From: an uncultured Oscillospiraceae bacterium
GTDB taxonomy: Bacteria > Bacillota > Clostridia > Oscillospirales > Oscillospiraceae
Assembly (NCBI GenBank): GCA_910587285.1
Contig: CAJULM010000041.1
Span: 1-24,669, forward strand
DNA length: 24,669 nucleotides
Direction of reading: 5' to 3'
The position numbers and the translations under genes are program-made. This document shows positions 15,428-23,093 of this stretch, one piece after another (the first letter of the stretch is position 1; each line of letters begins with the position of its first letter). The notes beneath the pieces were generated by a model. The model ran no database searches. It saw only the letters and a program-made list of their open reading frames with translations, and had not been told where the DNA came from.

Positions 15428-17206
15428 TCATCCTCCATAGGCTTTTTTCTGTTTGAGTACCTGTCTCAGAGCGTCAAGATCGCTCCCGTCTGATATGTCG
15501 GCCTTGCTGTGTTCCAGCAAGATTACCTGCTTATAGTCCTCCAGCGCCGCCTGGGCGGTGTTCCCCGACAGGGCGCCCTGCACGGCGGCGGTGAGCTGGT
15601 CCATCTCCTCCGGCGTAAACCGGCTCTCCAAGGCGGACAGTGCTACGCTCTTTCCCTGCTGCCACCGCTCCTGAAGCAGACCGAAGGCCTTGCCCAGCAG
15701 GGGTGAGGAGAAGTGCCCGGCGGTCAGCGGGCCGGTCTGCCGGAAATACTCCCCATCCAGCAGCACCACCCGCAGCACCCCCTCCTCCGCCCGGGCGGAA
15801 CGGACGTTGTCATAACGCAGTTCCCGGCTTTTGGGCTGAAGCTGCCGGACAGGGGCCAGGTTTTGGCGCTCCTCCTGCTTTCTGGCCTGCCACGCGCCCT
15901 TTTTCCGCCGGCGCTCCACCTCCTGGAGCACTGCGTCCTTGGACACCCCCGCTGTCTCCGCGCACCGGGCGGCATAAATCTCCCGCTCCACCGGGCTTGC
16001 AAAGCCGGCCACCACCTCCGCCGCGGCCAGGAGGTACTGCGCTCTCTGCTCGTCCCGGCTCAGGTCAAATCCCGCCTTCACCGCCTCCAGCCGGTACTGT
16101 GCCGAATCGGCGCTACCGCGCATCAGCTCCTCAAAAGCCGCCGGGCCGCAGTTTTTGATGTAATCGTCCGCATCCTGCTTGCCCAGGGTACCGTCGGGCA
16201 GCTTCCGCTTGGGCAGGCGCAACACCTTCACGGAAAGCTCCGAATGCTTCAGTATGGCGATGGCCCGCTGGGTGGCGTCCTCTCCGGCGGCGTCGTTGTC
16301 GTAGCACAGCACCAGCTCCTTGGTGTACCGCTCCAGCAGGCGGGCGTGCTCCTCGGTGAGCGCGGTGCCCATGGTGGCCACCGTGTTGTCAAATCCCGCC
16401 TGGTGCAGCGTGATCACATCGATATTTCCCTCCACTAAAATCATATTGGGCCGCCTTGTCTGCTTGGCGTAATTCAGCCCGTATAAAATGGACCGCTTTT
16501 TAAATATGGCGGTCTCCGGCGTATTCAGGTATTTTGGCGTGGAGTCGTCCATCACCCGGCTGGTAAAGCCGATGACATCTCCCCGCGGGTCAATCACCGG
16601 CAGCATCAGGCGGTTGCGGTATTTATCGTACACGCCGCCGCCCTTGCCCGCCACGGCCAGCCCCGCGTCGATGAGGTCGGCCTTGTCGTAGCCCTTGTCC
16701 CGCATGGCGGAGATCAGGCTGTCCCAGGCGTCGGGCGCGGCCCCCAGGCCGAAGCGGGCCGAAAACTTCGGGCTGATGCGCCTTTTTTCCCGGATATAGG
16801 CGGCCACAGCCGCCCCCCTTGAGTCGGCAAGCATGGCGCGATAAAACCGGGCGGCTTCCTTGTTCAGCTCCAAAATGCGCCTGCGCTTTTCCCGCCAGAC
16901 GCCGTCACCGCCGTCATCCGGCACCTGCAGCCCCGCCTGCTCCGCCAGCTTGCCCACCGCCTCTGGAAACGACAGGCTGTCCATCTCCATGACAAAGCGG
17001 ATGGGGCCGCCCCCCTTGCCGCAGCCAAAGCAGTGGAATATCTGCTTGGGCTCGCTCACAGAAAAGGAGGGGGTCTTTTCATGGTGAAAGGGGCAAAGCC
17101 CCCAGTAATTGCCCCCTTTTTTGGTCAGGGGCAAATAGGCGGAGACCACGTCCACAATGTTCAGCCGTCCGTTCAAATCGTCCAGAAAGCTTTCCGGAAT
17201 GGCCAT
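15428..17206 (-). CDS. dnaG: DNA primase
   Basis: DnaG makes the RNA primers for DNA replication together with the replicative helicase. The 592-residue product has the CHC2 zinc finger C38-x2-H41-x17-C59-x2-C62 at the N-terminus, the RNA polymerase core, and a TOPRIM domain with E259 in LVEGNIDVITLHQAG and D303/D305 in YDNDAAG. Family members more often have VEGYMDV, so the Asn-Ile at that point is a mild variation. The C-terminal helicase-binding region (about 440-592) is poorly conserved, as usual. The start ATG 17204-17206 has GGGGGTGA upstream. Its last codons (KKAYGG, stop) contain the ribosome binding site of rpoD, so the two are tightly coupled. Confidence 0.96.
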   Translation of the reverse strand: MAIPESFLDDLNGRLNIVDVVSAYLPLTKKGGNYWGLCPFHHEKTPSFSVSEPKQIFHCFGCGKGGGPIRFVMEMDSLSFPEAVGKLAEQAGLQVPDDGGDGVWREKRRRILELNKEAARFYRAMLADSRGAAVAAYIREKRRISPKFSARFGLGAAPDAWDSLISAMRDKGYDKADLIDAGLAVAGKGGGVYDKYRNRLMLPVIDPRGDVIGFTSRVMDDSTPKYLNTPETAIFKKRSILYGLNYAKQTRRPNMILVEGNIDVITLHQAGFDNTVATMGTALTEEHARLLERYTKELVLCYDNDAAGEDATQRAIAILKHSELSVKVLRLPKRKLPDGTLGKQDADDYIKNCGPAAFEELMRGSADSAQYRLEAVKAGFDLSRDEQRAQYLLAAAEVVAGFASPVEREIYAARCAETAGVSKDAVLQEVERRRKKGAWQARKQEERQNLAPVRQLQPKSRELRYDNVRSARAEEGVLRVVLLDGEYFRQTGPLTAGHFSSPLLGKAFGLLQERWQQGKSVALSALESRFTPEEMDQLTAAVQGALSGNTAQAALEDYKQVILLEHSKADISDGSDLDALRQVLKQKKAYGG

Positions 17207-17283
17207 GGTCTCACCCCCAGATATTAGCCATTTTTTGCATTTTTTATCCCATCAGAGAAAAATCTGCCCCAAAATCGCAGTTT

Positions 17284-17916
17284 TTACCCTCGATTCAGTG
17301 GAACAGCCCGAAAAACCTCTCCCGCCTCCAGCACCTGGACGGTTCCCGCGGAGACATCCAGCAGATGGGCGGCAAAGCGCTCCGCCTCCTCCTCCGGAAT
17401 CAGCACGGACAGCACCACGTCCGCGCCGTAGTCCACCTGCTCCTCCACGCCGCCGAAGCGGAGCACCTCCCGGCGCACCTCCTCGAACTGGCCGTAGGTA
17501 CAGGGCGCCTCCATGGCCACCCACCGACGCACCACCGATATCCCCGCTGCGTCCAGGGCGTCCTTGGCGCTGCGGGCATAGGCCCGCACCAGCCCACCGG
17601 CCCCCAGCAGCACCCCGCCGAAGTACCGCGTCACCACGCAGCACACGTTGGTGACGCCCTCCTTCTGGAACACCCCCAGCATGGGCTGCCCCGCGGTGCC
17701 CTGGGGCTCGCCGTCGTCGGAATAGCGCACCGGCCCGTCCTTGATCGTGTAGCACCAGCAGTTGTGCCGGGCGTCATGGTATTTCTTTTTCATCTCCTCG
17801 ATGCGCTCCCGCGCCTGCTCCTCCGTCTCCACCGGGAAGACGTGGCCGATGAAGGTGGAGCGCTTCTCGGTGAACTCGGTCTCAGATGCCTGGGTGGGGA
17901 CAAAGTATTCGGTCAT
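17284..17916 (-). CDS. yigZ: YigZ/IMPACT family protein
   Basis: This 210-residue member of the UPF0029/IMPACT family has the N-terminal block EKRSTFIGHVFPVETEEQAR, followed by HDARHNCWCYTI, the SDDGEPQGTAGQPML motif and TRYFGGVLLGAGGLVRAYARS (about residues 95-115), all diagnostic. The C-terminal half is the DUF1949-type ferredoxin-like domain. Family function is poorly defined; relatives of yeast YIH1 and mammalian IMPACT modulate translation-stress signalling, but that role is not shown in bacteria. The start is ATG 17914-17916 (MTEYFVPTQ), with GGAGG 5 bases upstream; a GTG six codons earlier is less likely. It lies 48 bases after dgt and 77 bases before dnaG, interrupting the usual dgt-dnaG order. 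Confidence 0.92.
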   Translation of the reverse strand: MTEYFVPTQASETEFTEKRSTFIGHVFPVETEEQARERIEEMKKKYHDARHNCWCYTIKDGPVRYSDDGEPQGTAGQPMLGVFQKEGVTNVCCVVTRYFGGVLLGAGGLVRAYARSAKDALDAAGISVVRRWVAMEAPCTYGQFEEVRREVLRFGGVEEQVDYGADVVLSVLIPEEEAERFAAHLLDVSAGTVQVLEAGEVFRAVPLNRG

Positions 17917-17964
17917 AGCTTCCTCCGTTGTCACGCTGCGCAGACATCCGGCCGCACCGCGCTT

Positions 17965-18975
17965 CTATTTCACCACCCACCCCCTGGGGATGAACAGGTT
18001 TTTAAACTGCTCCACGGCGTAGGTATCCGTCATGCCCGCGATATAGTCCAGCACCGCGCGCTGCCTCCCCTCCCGCATCAGAATGTCCTGGTATTCCGGG
18101 GGCAGCTTGTCCGTGTGCTTGTAATAGTATTCGTACAGCAGGCAGATCATGTCCTCCGCCTTGCCCTCCTCCCCTTTGGCCATGGGGTTAAAGTAGACGG
18201 ACTGGAACATGAACTCCTTCAGCTCCGCCATGGCCTGGGCCACCTCTGGCGTCTGCCGGACGAGCGATCCCTTGGCGCTGGCACGGATGACATCCATGCT
18301 CAGCGTCTCAATCCGCTCCCCGTGGGTATAGCCCAGCACCTGGGAGATGTGCGCCGGAATGTCGGTGGGGAAAATAATCCCGCCCCGCATGGCGTCGTCA
18401 ATGTCGTGGTTGATGTACGCAATTTTGTCGGCGAAGCGCACCAGTTGGCCCTCCAGGGTGTCTGCCACCGGCCCGGCGGTGTGGCACAGAATACCCGAGC
18501 GCACCTCATGGCACAGGTTCAGCCCCGCGCCGTCGTTCTCCAGCCGGTCCACCACCCGCAGAGACTGCTCGTAATGGCGAAAGCCCCCCTCCACCATCCG
18601 TGACAGAGCCCGCTCTCCGGCGTGGCCGAAGGGGGTGTGCCCCAAATCGTGGGCCAGAGCGGCGGCCTCGGTGAGATCTTCGTTCAGCGCCAGGCCCCGG
18701 GCCATGGTGCGGGCAATGCGGGACACCTCCAGGGTGTGGGTCATGCGGGTGCGGTAGTGGTCCCCCTCCGGCTGGAGAAAGACCTGGGTCTTATGCTTCA
18801 GCCGCCGGAAGGACTTACAGTGCACCACCCGATCCACGTCCCGCTGAAAGCAGGTGCGCATGGGGCAGGGCGCGATGGCCGCCGCTCTGCCCTTGGAGGC
18901 GGCGGACAGGCAGGCCCTGGGCGACAGGGTTTGCCGCTCCAGCGCCTCGGTGCGCTCCCGAATGGTCTGCTCCAT
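17965..18975 (-). CDS. dgt: Deoxyguanosinetriphosphate triphosphohydrolase-like protein (HD domain)
   Basis: Family enzymes hydrolyse dGTP or other dNTPs to the nucleoside and triphosphate, controlling precursor pools. The 336-residue product fits the shorter Firmicutes type. The metal ligands are visible: H80 in RMTHTLEVSRIAR, H109-D110 in ALAHDLGHTPFGHAGE, and a later D in RFADKIAYINHDIDDA. An Arg-rich substrate-binding block (CKSFRRLKHKTQVF) precedes them. The start ATG 18973-18975 has GGGGAGGGG 6 bases upstream. Its place ahead of dnaG-rpoD is conserved in many Clostridia. The 180-base AT-rich gap upstream, shared with the divergent phosphate permease gene, must hold its promoter, but no clear -35/-10 pair was found. 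Confidence 0.93.
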   Translation of the reverse strand: MEQTIRERTEALERQTLSPRACLSAASKGRAAAIAPCPMRTCFQRDVDRVVHCKSFRRLKHKTQVFLQPEGDHYRTRMTHTLEVSRIARTMARGLALNEDLTEAAALAHDLGHTPFGHAGERALSRMVEGGFRHYEQSLRVVDRLENDGAGLNLCHEVRSGILCHTAGPVADTLEGQLVRFADKIAYINHDIDDAMRGGIIFPTDIPAHISQVLGYTHGERIETLSMDVIRASAKGSLVRQTPEVAQAMAELKEFMFQSVYFNPMAKGEEGKAEDMICLLYEYYYKHTDKLPPEYQDILMREGRQRAVLDYIAGMTDTYAVEQFKNLFIPRGWVVK

Positions 18976-19155
18976 CCCCGACCCCTCCCCGGACGTTACA
19001 TCAATACTATCTCTACGTACTTATACACTATGGGAAACCAAAAACCTTTTTTATTTTTCATTTTTTCAAATTTTTTCTTTCATCATATTTTCCTCCCCGT
19101 TCCCATATGCTGAACCAGCATCTTCACCATGATTTTATCTCGGGGAGGGAGCGTC
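18976..19155. promoter_or_regulatory. AT-rich divergent intergenic region (dgt / phosphate permease)
   Basis: This 180-base stretch separates two divergent genes. Long runs of T and A (about 19040-19090) contrast with the GC-rich neighbours, as expected for a promoter-bearing region. TATA-like blocks occur on both strands, including GTGTATAAG on the minus strand, but no convincing -35/-10 pairing was identified and none is claimed. Confidence 0.45.
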
Positions 19156-20103
19156 ATGGACGTGAGCGCCTCATTGGCCCGCCTGCTGGTGCTGGCGGTG
19201 ATCTTCGTCAACGGCTGGACCGACGCCCCCAACGCCATCGCCACGGCCGTGGGCTCAGGGGCCATCTCCTTCCGCCGCGGCGCGGCGCTGGCCGCCGTGT
19301 GCAATTTCGCCGGGACGGCGCTGGCCTGCCTGTTTTTTCCCGCCGTGGCCGCCACCATAGAGGAGCTGGTGGTCTTTTCCGATCCCCGCGCCGCCGCGGC
19401 CGCGTTGAACGCCGCCCTGCTGACCATCGTGCTGTGGGCGGCGGCGGCCTGGCGGTTCGGCCTGCCCACCAGCGAGAGCCACGCCCTGTTGGCCGGGCTG
19501 TCCGGCGCGGCGCTGGCTCTGGGGCGTGGAGCCGCCCAGCTCAACGCCGGGGCATGGCTCCAGGCGCTGGCGGGACTGGCGCTGTCCCTGCCCGCCGGAG
19601 CGGCGGCGGGGCGGTGGCTGCGAAAGCAGCTGCGGGGCCGGGTGAACCGCCCCGCCCTGTGGCAGCGCCGGGCTGCGGCCCTCACCGCCCTGCTCCACGG
19701 CGCTCAGGACGGGCAAAAGTTTCTCGCCCTCCTCCTGCTGGCCGGCGCGCTGGACGGCGGACGGCCCGCCAGCCGCCTCCCCCTCGCCCTGCTCACCGCC
19801 GGGGTGATGGCCCTTGGCACCGCCTTTGGGGGAAAGCCCATCGTGGAAAAGGTGGGTTCGGAGCTGGCCAGCCTCTCCCCTTCCGACGGACTGGCCGCCG
19901 ACCTGGGGGCGGGGGCGGTGCTGCTGGTGTGCTCGCTCATGGGCCTGCCCGCCTCCACCACCCACGCCAAGGTGGCCGCCGTGTGCGGCGCTGGCCAGAG
20001 CTCAGACCGGCGGGTCATGGGCCAGATGGCGGGGGCGTGGGTTCTCACTTTCCCTGTCTGCGGAATGGCGGCGTTTTTGCTCACCAAGATTATGATGGGA
20101 TAA
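19156..20103 (+). CDS. Inorganic phosphate transporter, PiT family
   Basis: This 315-residue membrane protein is predicted to import phosphate by ion symport. Both family signatures are present: GWTDAPNAIATAVGSGAIS near residues 17-35 (the G-x-N-D-x-x-N-A repeat, with Thr for Asn) and LHGAQDGQKFLALL in the second half (the HGANDAQK repeat, with Gln-Asp-Gly). Hydrophobic segments fill the rest, with a loop around residues 155-180. The start is ATG 19156-19158 (MDVSASLARLL), with GGGGAGG 7 bases upstream; the frame is open from 19129 but without a ribosome binding site. The PhoU-like DUF47 partner that often precedes PiT genes is absent. A strong terminator follows immediately. Confidence 0.9.
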   Translation: MDVSASLARLLVLAVIFVNGWTDAPNAIATAVGSGAISFRRGAALAAVCNFAGTALACLFFPAVAATIEELVVFSDPRAAAAALNAALLTIVLWAAAAWRFGLPTSESHALLAGLSGAALALGRGAAQLNAGAWLQALAGLALSLPAGAAAGRWLRKQLRGRVNRPALWQRRAAALTALLHGAQDGQKFLALLLLAGALDGGRPASRLPLALLTAGVMALGTAFGGKPIVEKVGSELASLSPSDGLAADLGAGAVLLVCSLMGLPASTTHAKVAAVCGAGQSSDRRVMGQMAGAWVLTFPVCGMAAFLLTKIMMG

Positions 20104-20137
20104 AAAGGCCCCCGGAACAGTGTTCCGGGGGCCTTTT
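20102..20137. terminator. Bidirectional Rho-independent terminator
   Basis: The 12-base perfect stem GGCCCCCGGAAC / GTTCCGGGGGCC has a 3-base loop, flanked by five A and four T residues. It sits between the convergent phosphate permease and beta-helix protein genes and can serve both strands. Confidence 0.93.
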
Positions 20138-20162
20138 GCTGTTCTTCTTTCAGATTCGCCGG

Positions 20163-21839
20163 TCAGGCCGCCAGCTCCTCCAGGGCCTCCTCCAGCTTGG
20201 CAAAGAAGCTGTCGAAGATGGCCTGGGCGTCCTCGCCCATGACGATGTCGGTGGGTTCGCCGCCCAGCTCAACGAACAGCTCGCCGGCGTCCAGCTCAAT
20301 GCCGGCAAACACAGCGTAGCGGTTCAGGAACTCCTCAAACTCGCCCTCCGGCTCCGCCTCCAGGTCCTCCACCCAGCGCAGCACCAGGTCGTCGGGGCGG
20401 AAATTGCCCTCCTGGTCGGCCACGGCAATGCCCATGTCCTGGGCCCAGCCGATGGCCACGGCCCACTCGTGGTCCTCGGGCACATCCTCAAAGGTGGACA
20501 GCTCGGCCTCGGGGCTGCCGGACTGCTCCCACAGATAGCCGATGGCGTCCGCGCGGGTGAACAGCCCCGCCAGAGGCACCGCCTCGTCCTCGATTTCCAC
20601 GGTGGCGGGGGTATCAACGATGGGGGCACCAGCGTTTCCGCCGTTATTGCCGCCGTTGTTCTCCTCCTCAAGAGCGGGAATCGTCATAGGAGTACGGTTG
20701 AGCTCCCCGTCGCACTCCTTGCAATAGACTACCTCATCATAGGAACCCGGCACACCGATTTGAGGCTCGACCACATTCTCTCGCACTGCCTCGCCGGGAT
20801 TGTGCCTGGTCTCCACGCCATCATTGCCATAGTTACAGATGATGACGTTGTCATCGTTAACTGTAATGATGGTACCGTCGGAGTAAGAAGCCACACCGTT
20901 AATCTTAGGCGCTTCATTACGAACGATAGAGCCGCCATTCATGGTAAAAATACCATCTTCAAGTCCCACGCCGCCGCCACTACTGTTCAAAACTGTATTA
21001 TCCGCGATCTCGCCATTTTTCATAATAAAGCTGCCCGTTGCGCCGCTCACTCTCCAGCCGGTATACATATGCACGCCGCCGCCATCCGCCTTGGTAGTGT
21101 TCCCATTAATTTTCCCGTTTTCCATAACAAAATCGCCAGAGTTATACACGCCGCCGCCATCTCCGTTCGAGGTATTCCCAATGATCGCCGCGTCGTCCTT
21201 CATGGTAAAATTGTTGGCGTTAAACACACCGCCGCCAACACCATGTTTTCCTTCTGTTGCCATATTGCCAGAAATCTGGCCGCCGGACATGACCACGGTA
21301 CCATTGTTACCAATTCCGCCGCCCCAACGGGCAGTGTTGTCAGAGATGATACCGCCCTTCATGTCCAGTTTGCCGTCTTTCTCAATATACACACCGCCGC
21401 CTATAGACCCAGGAAGGACTTTATCCGTTGCTCCTTTACCACCAGTAACTCTACCAGCGGTATAGTTGCCTTCATCGTCCGTCGCAGCAGTGGTATCGTC
21501 CAACTCCAACTCGCCGCCATTCTGAATGGTTATAACAGAACCAGTCGCGCCGGTATGCTTCAAGTCATTGCCCTTCAGGTCGATGGAGGCAGAGACACCA
21601 GCGCCAATCACCAGAGTCTTTTCCAGCTCCAGGCTCTCGCCCAGTTCATAGTCATACTGGTTACCCGCTCCACCATTTCCGTCGTGGCCCAGCAGTGCGC
21701 CGTTCTCCCCAATGAATTGACCTTTGTTTTCGTTATTGAGCACCTGCGCCGCAAAGGCCGGGGACACCATAGTCGCGCACAGCGCCAGGGACAGGCCCAC
21801 GACCACCCCCTTTCTTCCAATCGTTTTGATTACGTTCAT
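20163..21839 (-). CDS. Secreted beta-helix protein with C-terminal SLH-like domain
   Basis: This 558-residue surface protein begins with a Sec signal peptide (MNVIKTIGRKGVVVGLSLAL, cleavage likely after AFA at residue 30). Residues about 110-330 form a right-handed parallel beta-helix: repeated units of the form GGGV-x-n-F-x-M-x-x-G-x-I-x-x-N, for example GGGVYNSGDFVMENGKINGN. A CKEC pair near residue 375, a Gly/Asn-rich linker (EENNGGNNGGNAG) and one SLH-like domain (about 421-489; LFTRADAIGYLWEQ, AVAIGWAQDMGIA, NFRPDDLVLRW) follow, then an acidic helical tail. SLH domains hold proteins on the cell wall; most anchors have three, this one has a single clear copy. The start ATG 21837-21839 has AAGGAGA 8 bases upstream. 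A role in adhesion or glycan binding is inference. Confidence 0.87.
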   Translation of the reverse strand: MNVIKTIGRKGVVVGLSLALCATMVSPAFAAQVLNNENKGQFIGENGALLGHDGNGGAGNQYDYELGESLELEKTLVIGAGVSASIDLKGNDLKHTGATGSVITIQNGGELELDDTTAATDDEGNYTAGRVTGGKGATDKVLPGSIGGGVYIEKDGKLDMKGGIISDNTARWGGGIGNNGTVVMSGGQISGNMATEGKHGVGGGVFNANNFTMKDDAAIIGNTSNGDGGGVYNSGDFVMENGKINGNTTKADGGGVHMYTGWRVSGATGSFIMKNGEIADNTVLNSSGGGVGLEDGIFTMNGGSIVRNEAPKINGVASYSDGTIITVNDDNVIICNYGNDGVETRHNPGEAVRENVVEPQIGVPGSYDEVVYCKECDGELNRTPMTIPALEEENNGGNNGGNAGAPIVDTPATVEIEDEAVPLAGLFTRADAIGYLWEQSGSPEAELSTFEDVPEDHEWAVAIGWAQDMGIAVADQEGNFRPDDLVLRWVEDLEAEPEGEFEEFLNRYAVFAGIELDAGELFVELGGEPTDIVMGEDAQAIFDSFFAKLEEALEELAA

Positions 21840-21867
21840 GTTCGATCTCTCCTTCCGACAAAGCGTG

Positions 21868-21893
21868 TTGATTCGTGTATATACACGAATCAA
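21868..21893. promoter_or_regulatory. 26-base perfect palindrome in the leader of the beta-helix gene
   Basis: TTGATTCGTGTAT is followed directly by its reverse complement, giving a loop-free 26-base palindrome. It lies downstream of the predicted transcription start and 28 bases before the ATG. It fits an operator for a dimeric repressor or, as RNA, a stem next to the ribosome binding site. Which of these applies is not decided by the sequence. Confidence 0.8.
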
Positions 21894-21908
21894 GGCCCAT
21901 GGGCCTTG
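21891..21908. promoter_or_regulatory. 18-base perfect palindrome adjoining the first
   Basis: CAAGGCCCATGGGCCTTG is self-complementary over all 18 bases and shares the CAA at 21891-21893 with the 26-base palindrome. Its outer edge falls at the expected transcription start, 6 bases past the -10 box. A regulator bound here would overlap the initiating polymerase. Confidence 0.78.
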
Positions 21909-21913
21909 CTCTT

Positions 21914-21942
21914 ATTTTAGCACCCTCCCGCACAAAACGCAA
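21914..21942 (-). promoter_or_regulatory. Predicted promoter of the beta-helix gene
   Basis: On the minus strand TTGCGT (21937-21942) and TAAAAT (21914-21919) are 17 bases apart, with TGC directly upstream of the -10 box as an extended element. It lies between the pgsA terminator and the twin palindromes and predicts a leader of about 70 bases. Confidence 0.72.
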
Positions 21943-21963
21943 GACTTATACGGAAAAAGTGCG

Positions 21964-22000
21964 AAAAAATTGGGGCCGAACCCAGCGGTCCGGCCCCAAA
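21964..22000 (-). terminator. Rho-independent terminator of the rimO-pgsA cluster
   Basis: A 9-base stem TTGGGGCCG / CGGCCCCAA (21970-21978, 21991-21999) with an internal loop is followed on the minus strand by six T residues (21964-21969), directly after the pgsA stop. Confidence 0.88.
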
Positions 22001-22002
22001 AC

Positions 22003-22527
22003 TCACTTATTCCAGTTCAGTACGTCCCGGTTGAGGACGAAATACTCAATCCCGGAGTACAGCGTGGTGCCCGCGATGACGATGACACACACCCACCACA
22101 GGAGCACAGAAATGGGAAAATGCAGAACACACAGGCACACCATGGTGGAAGCGGTTTTCACCTTGCCCGACCACCCGGCGGCGATCACCCGGCCGTTGTC
22201 CACCGCCACCAGCCGCAGGCCGGACACGGCGAACTCCCGGGCCATGACGATCACCAGCGCCCAGGCCGGGAACTGGCCCATGGAGCAGAAGCAGATCATG
22301 GACGTGATCACCAGCACCTTGTCGGCCAGAGGGTCCATAAACTTGCCGAAGTCGGTGATTTGGTTGTAGTGCCGGGCGATGTAGCCGTCCAGCAGGTCGG
22401 TCAGACTGGCGATGACAAATACCGCCAGGGCGGCGTAATTGTTGCCGGGGAAGTCCAGGTACCACAGCACCAGGTACACAGGGATGAGCGCTACCCGCAG
22501 CATGGTCAGCTTATTGGCTGTATTCAT
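22003..22527 (-). CDS. pgsA: CDP-diacylglycerol-glycerol-3-phosphate 3-phosphatidyltransferase
   Basis: PgsA makes phosphatidylglycerol phosphate, the committed step to phosphatidylglycerol, in the cytoplasmic membrane. The 174-residue product carries the complete CDP-alcohol phosphotransferase motif D44-x2-D47-G48-x2-A51-R52-x8-G61-x3-D65-x3-D69, followed by the usual hydrophobic segments. MNTANKLTMLRVALIPVYL is the characteristic PgsA N-terminus, as opposed to phosphatidylserine synthase or cardiolipin synthase. The start ATG 22525-22527 has AGGAGG 6 bases upstream and overlaps the stop of the preceding gene by 4 bases (ATGA). It is the last gene before a strong terminator. Pairing with rimO is common in Firmicutes. 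Confidence 0.95.
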   Translation of the reverse strand: MNTANKLTMLRVALIPVYLVLWYLDFPGNNYAALAVFVIASLTDLLDGYIARHYNQITDFGKFMDPLADKVLVITSMICFCSMGQFPAWALVIVMAREFAVSGLRLVAVDNGRVIAAGWSGKVKTASTMVCLCVLHFPISVLLWWVCVIVIAGTTLYSGIEYFVLNRDVLNWNK

Positions 22528-23093
22528 GATTGTCCTCCTTTATGTTCCGCGTCCTCCACCGCCCGGGCCCAGCTCTCCGGGTACTTCTCCCGCATATACC
22601 GGGCGAAGGGGGAATCGGGCCGGGCCAGCAGGTCCTGCTCCCGGATGGTCATCAGCTCCACGTCCACCACCCACGCCCGGCGCTGGGGGGTGGCGTCCTC
22701 CCAGCGCACCACCTTCAGCGCCCCCCGGTCCACCTGCTCCATCAGGGCCTCGTACACGTCGGGAATGGCCGTCTCGCTGTCCGCCGGCACCTCGTTTGGG
22801 GTGACGTACTCGTTGGGAATCTCCGTCGCCCTCATGTCCTCCCGGAGGGAACAGGTATAGAGGCAGGCCGCTTTCCCCCGGTACAGCTCCTTCAGGGCGT
22901 TGGGGAAGTACTCCTCATAATAGATTCTTCCGTCCCGCGTATAGCCGTAGGTGTACTCGAAGTGCTTCACGCCGTACATCAGGGCCATGGGCAGGCTGGC
23001 CGTCAGGCACACCTGGCTGGGCTTGCCGAAACGGCTCTCATTGGGCCGGAGCACCGTCAGCCCCGCCGTGGGCGAGCAGTGGTACAGCGTCAT
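22524..23093 (-). CDS. Conserved hypothetical protein, possibly ADP-ribosyltransferase-like fold
   Basis: The product is 189 residues, soluble, without signal peptide. I do not recognise a named family. The N-terminus MTLYHCSPTAGLTVLRPNES has the YH-x-S-P pattern seen at the start of several ADP-ribosyltransferase-like or RES-like small domains, followed by CLTASLPMALMYG (LT-x-S...A-x-x-YG), YYEEYFPNALKELYRGKAACLYTC and a C-terminal acidic, Arg-rich helix. This resemblance is by eye and weak. The start is ATG 23091-23093, overlapping the rimO stop by 4 bases (ATGA), with GGAGG just upstream; its own stop overlaps the pgsA ATG by 4 bases. Such double coupling indicates a real, translated gene in the rimO-pgsA operon. 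Confidence 0.75.
   Translation of the reverse strand: MTLYHCSPTAGLTVLRPNESRFGKPSQVCLTASLPMALMYGVKHFEYTYGYTRDGRIYYEEYFPNALKELYRGKAACLYTCSLREDMRATEIPNEYVTPNEVPADSETAIPDVYEALMEQVDRGALKVVRWEDATPQRRAWVVDVELMTIREQDLLARPDSPFARYMREKYPESWARAVEDAEHKGGQS

Noticed and set aside
20950..21420. Regularly spaced GCCGCCGCC blocks resembling a CRISPR or tandem repeat
   Set aside because: They are the Gly-Gly-Gly codons at the turns of the beta-helix; spacing varies and the sequence between them is coding, in frame and related in protein sequence.
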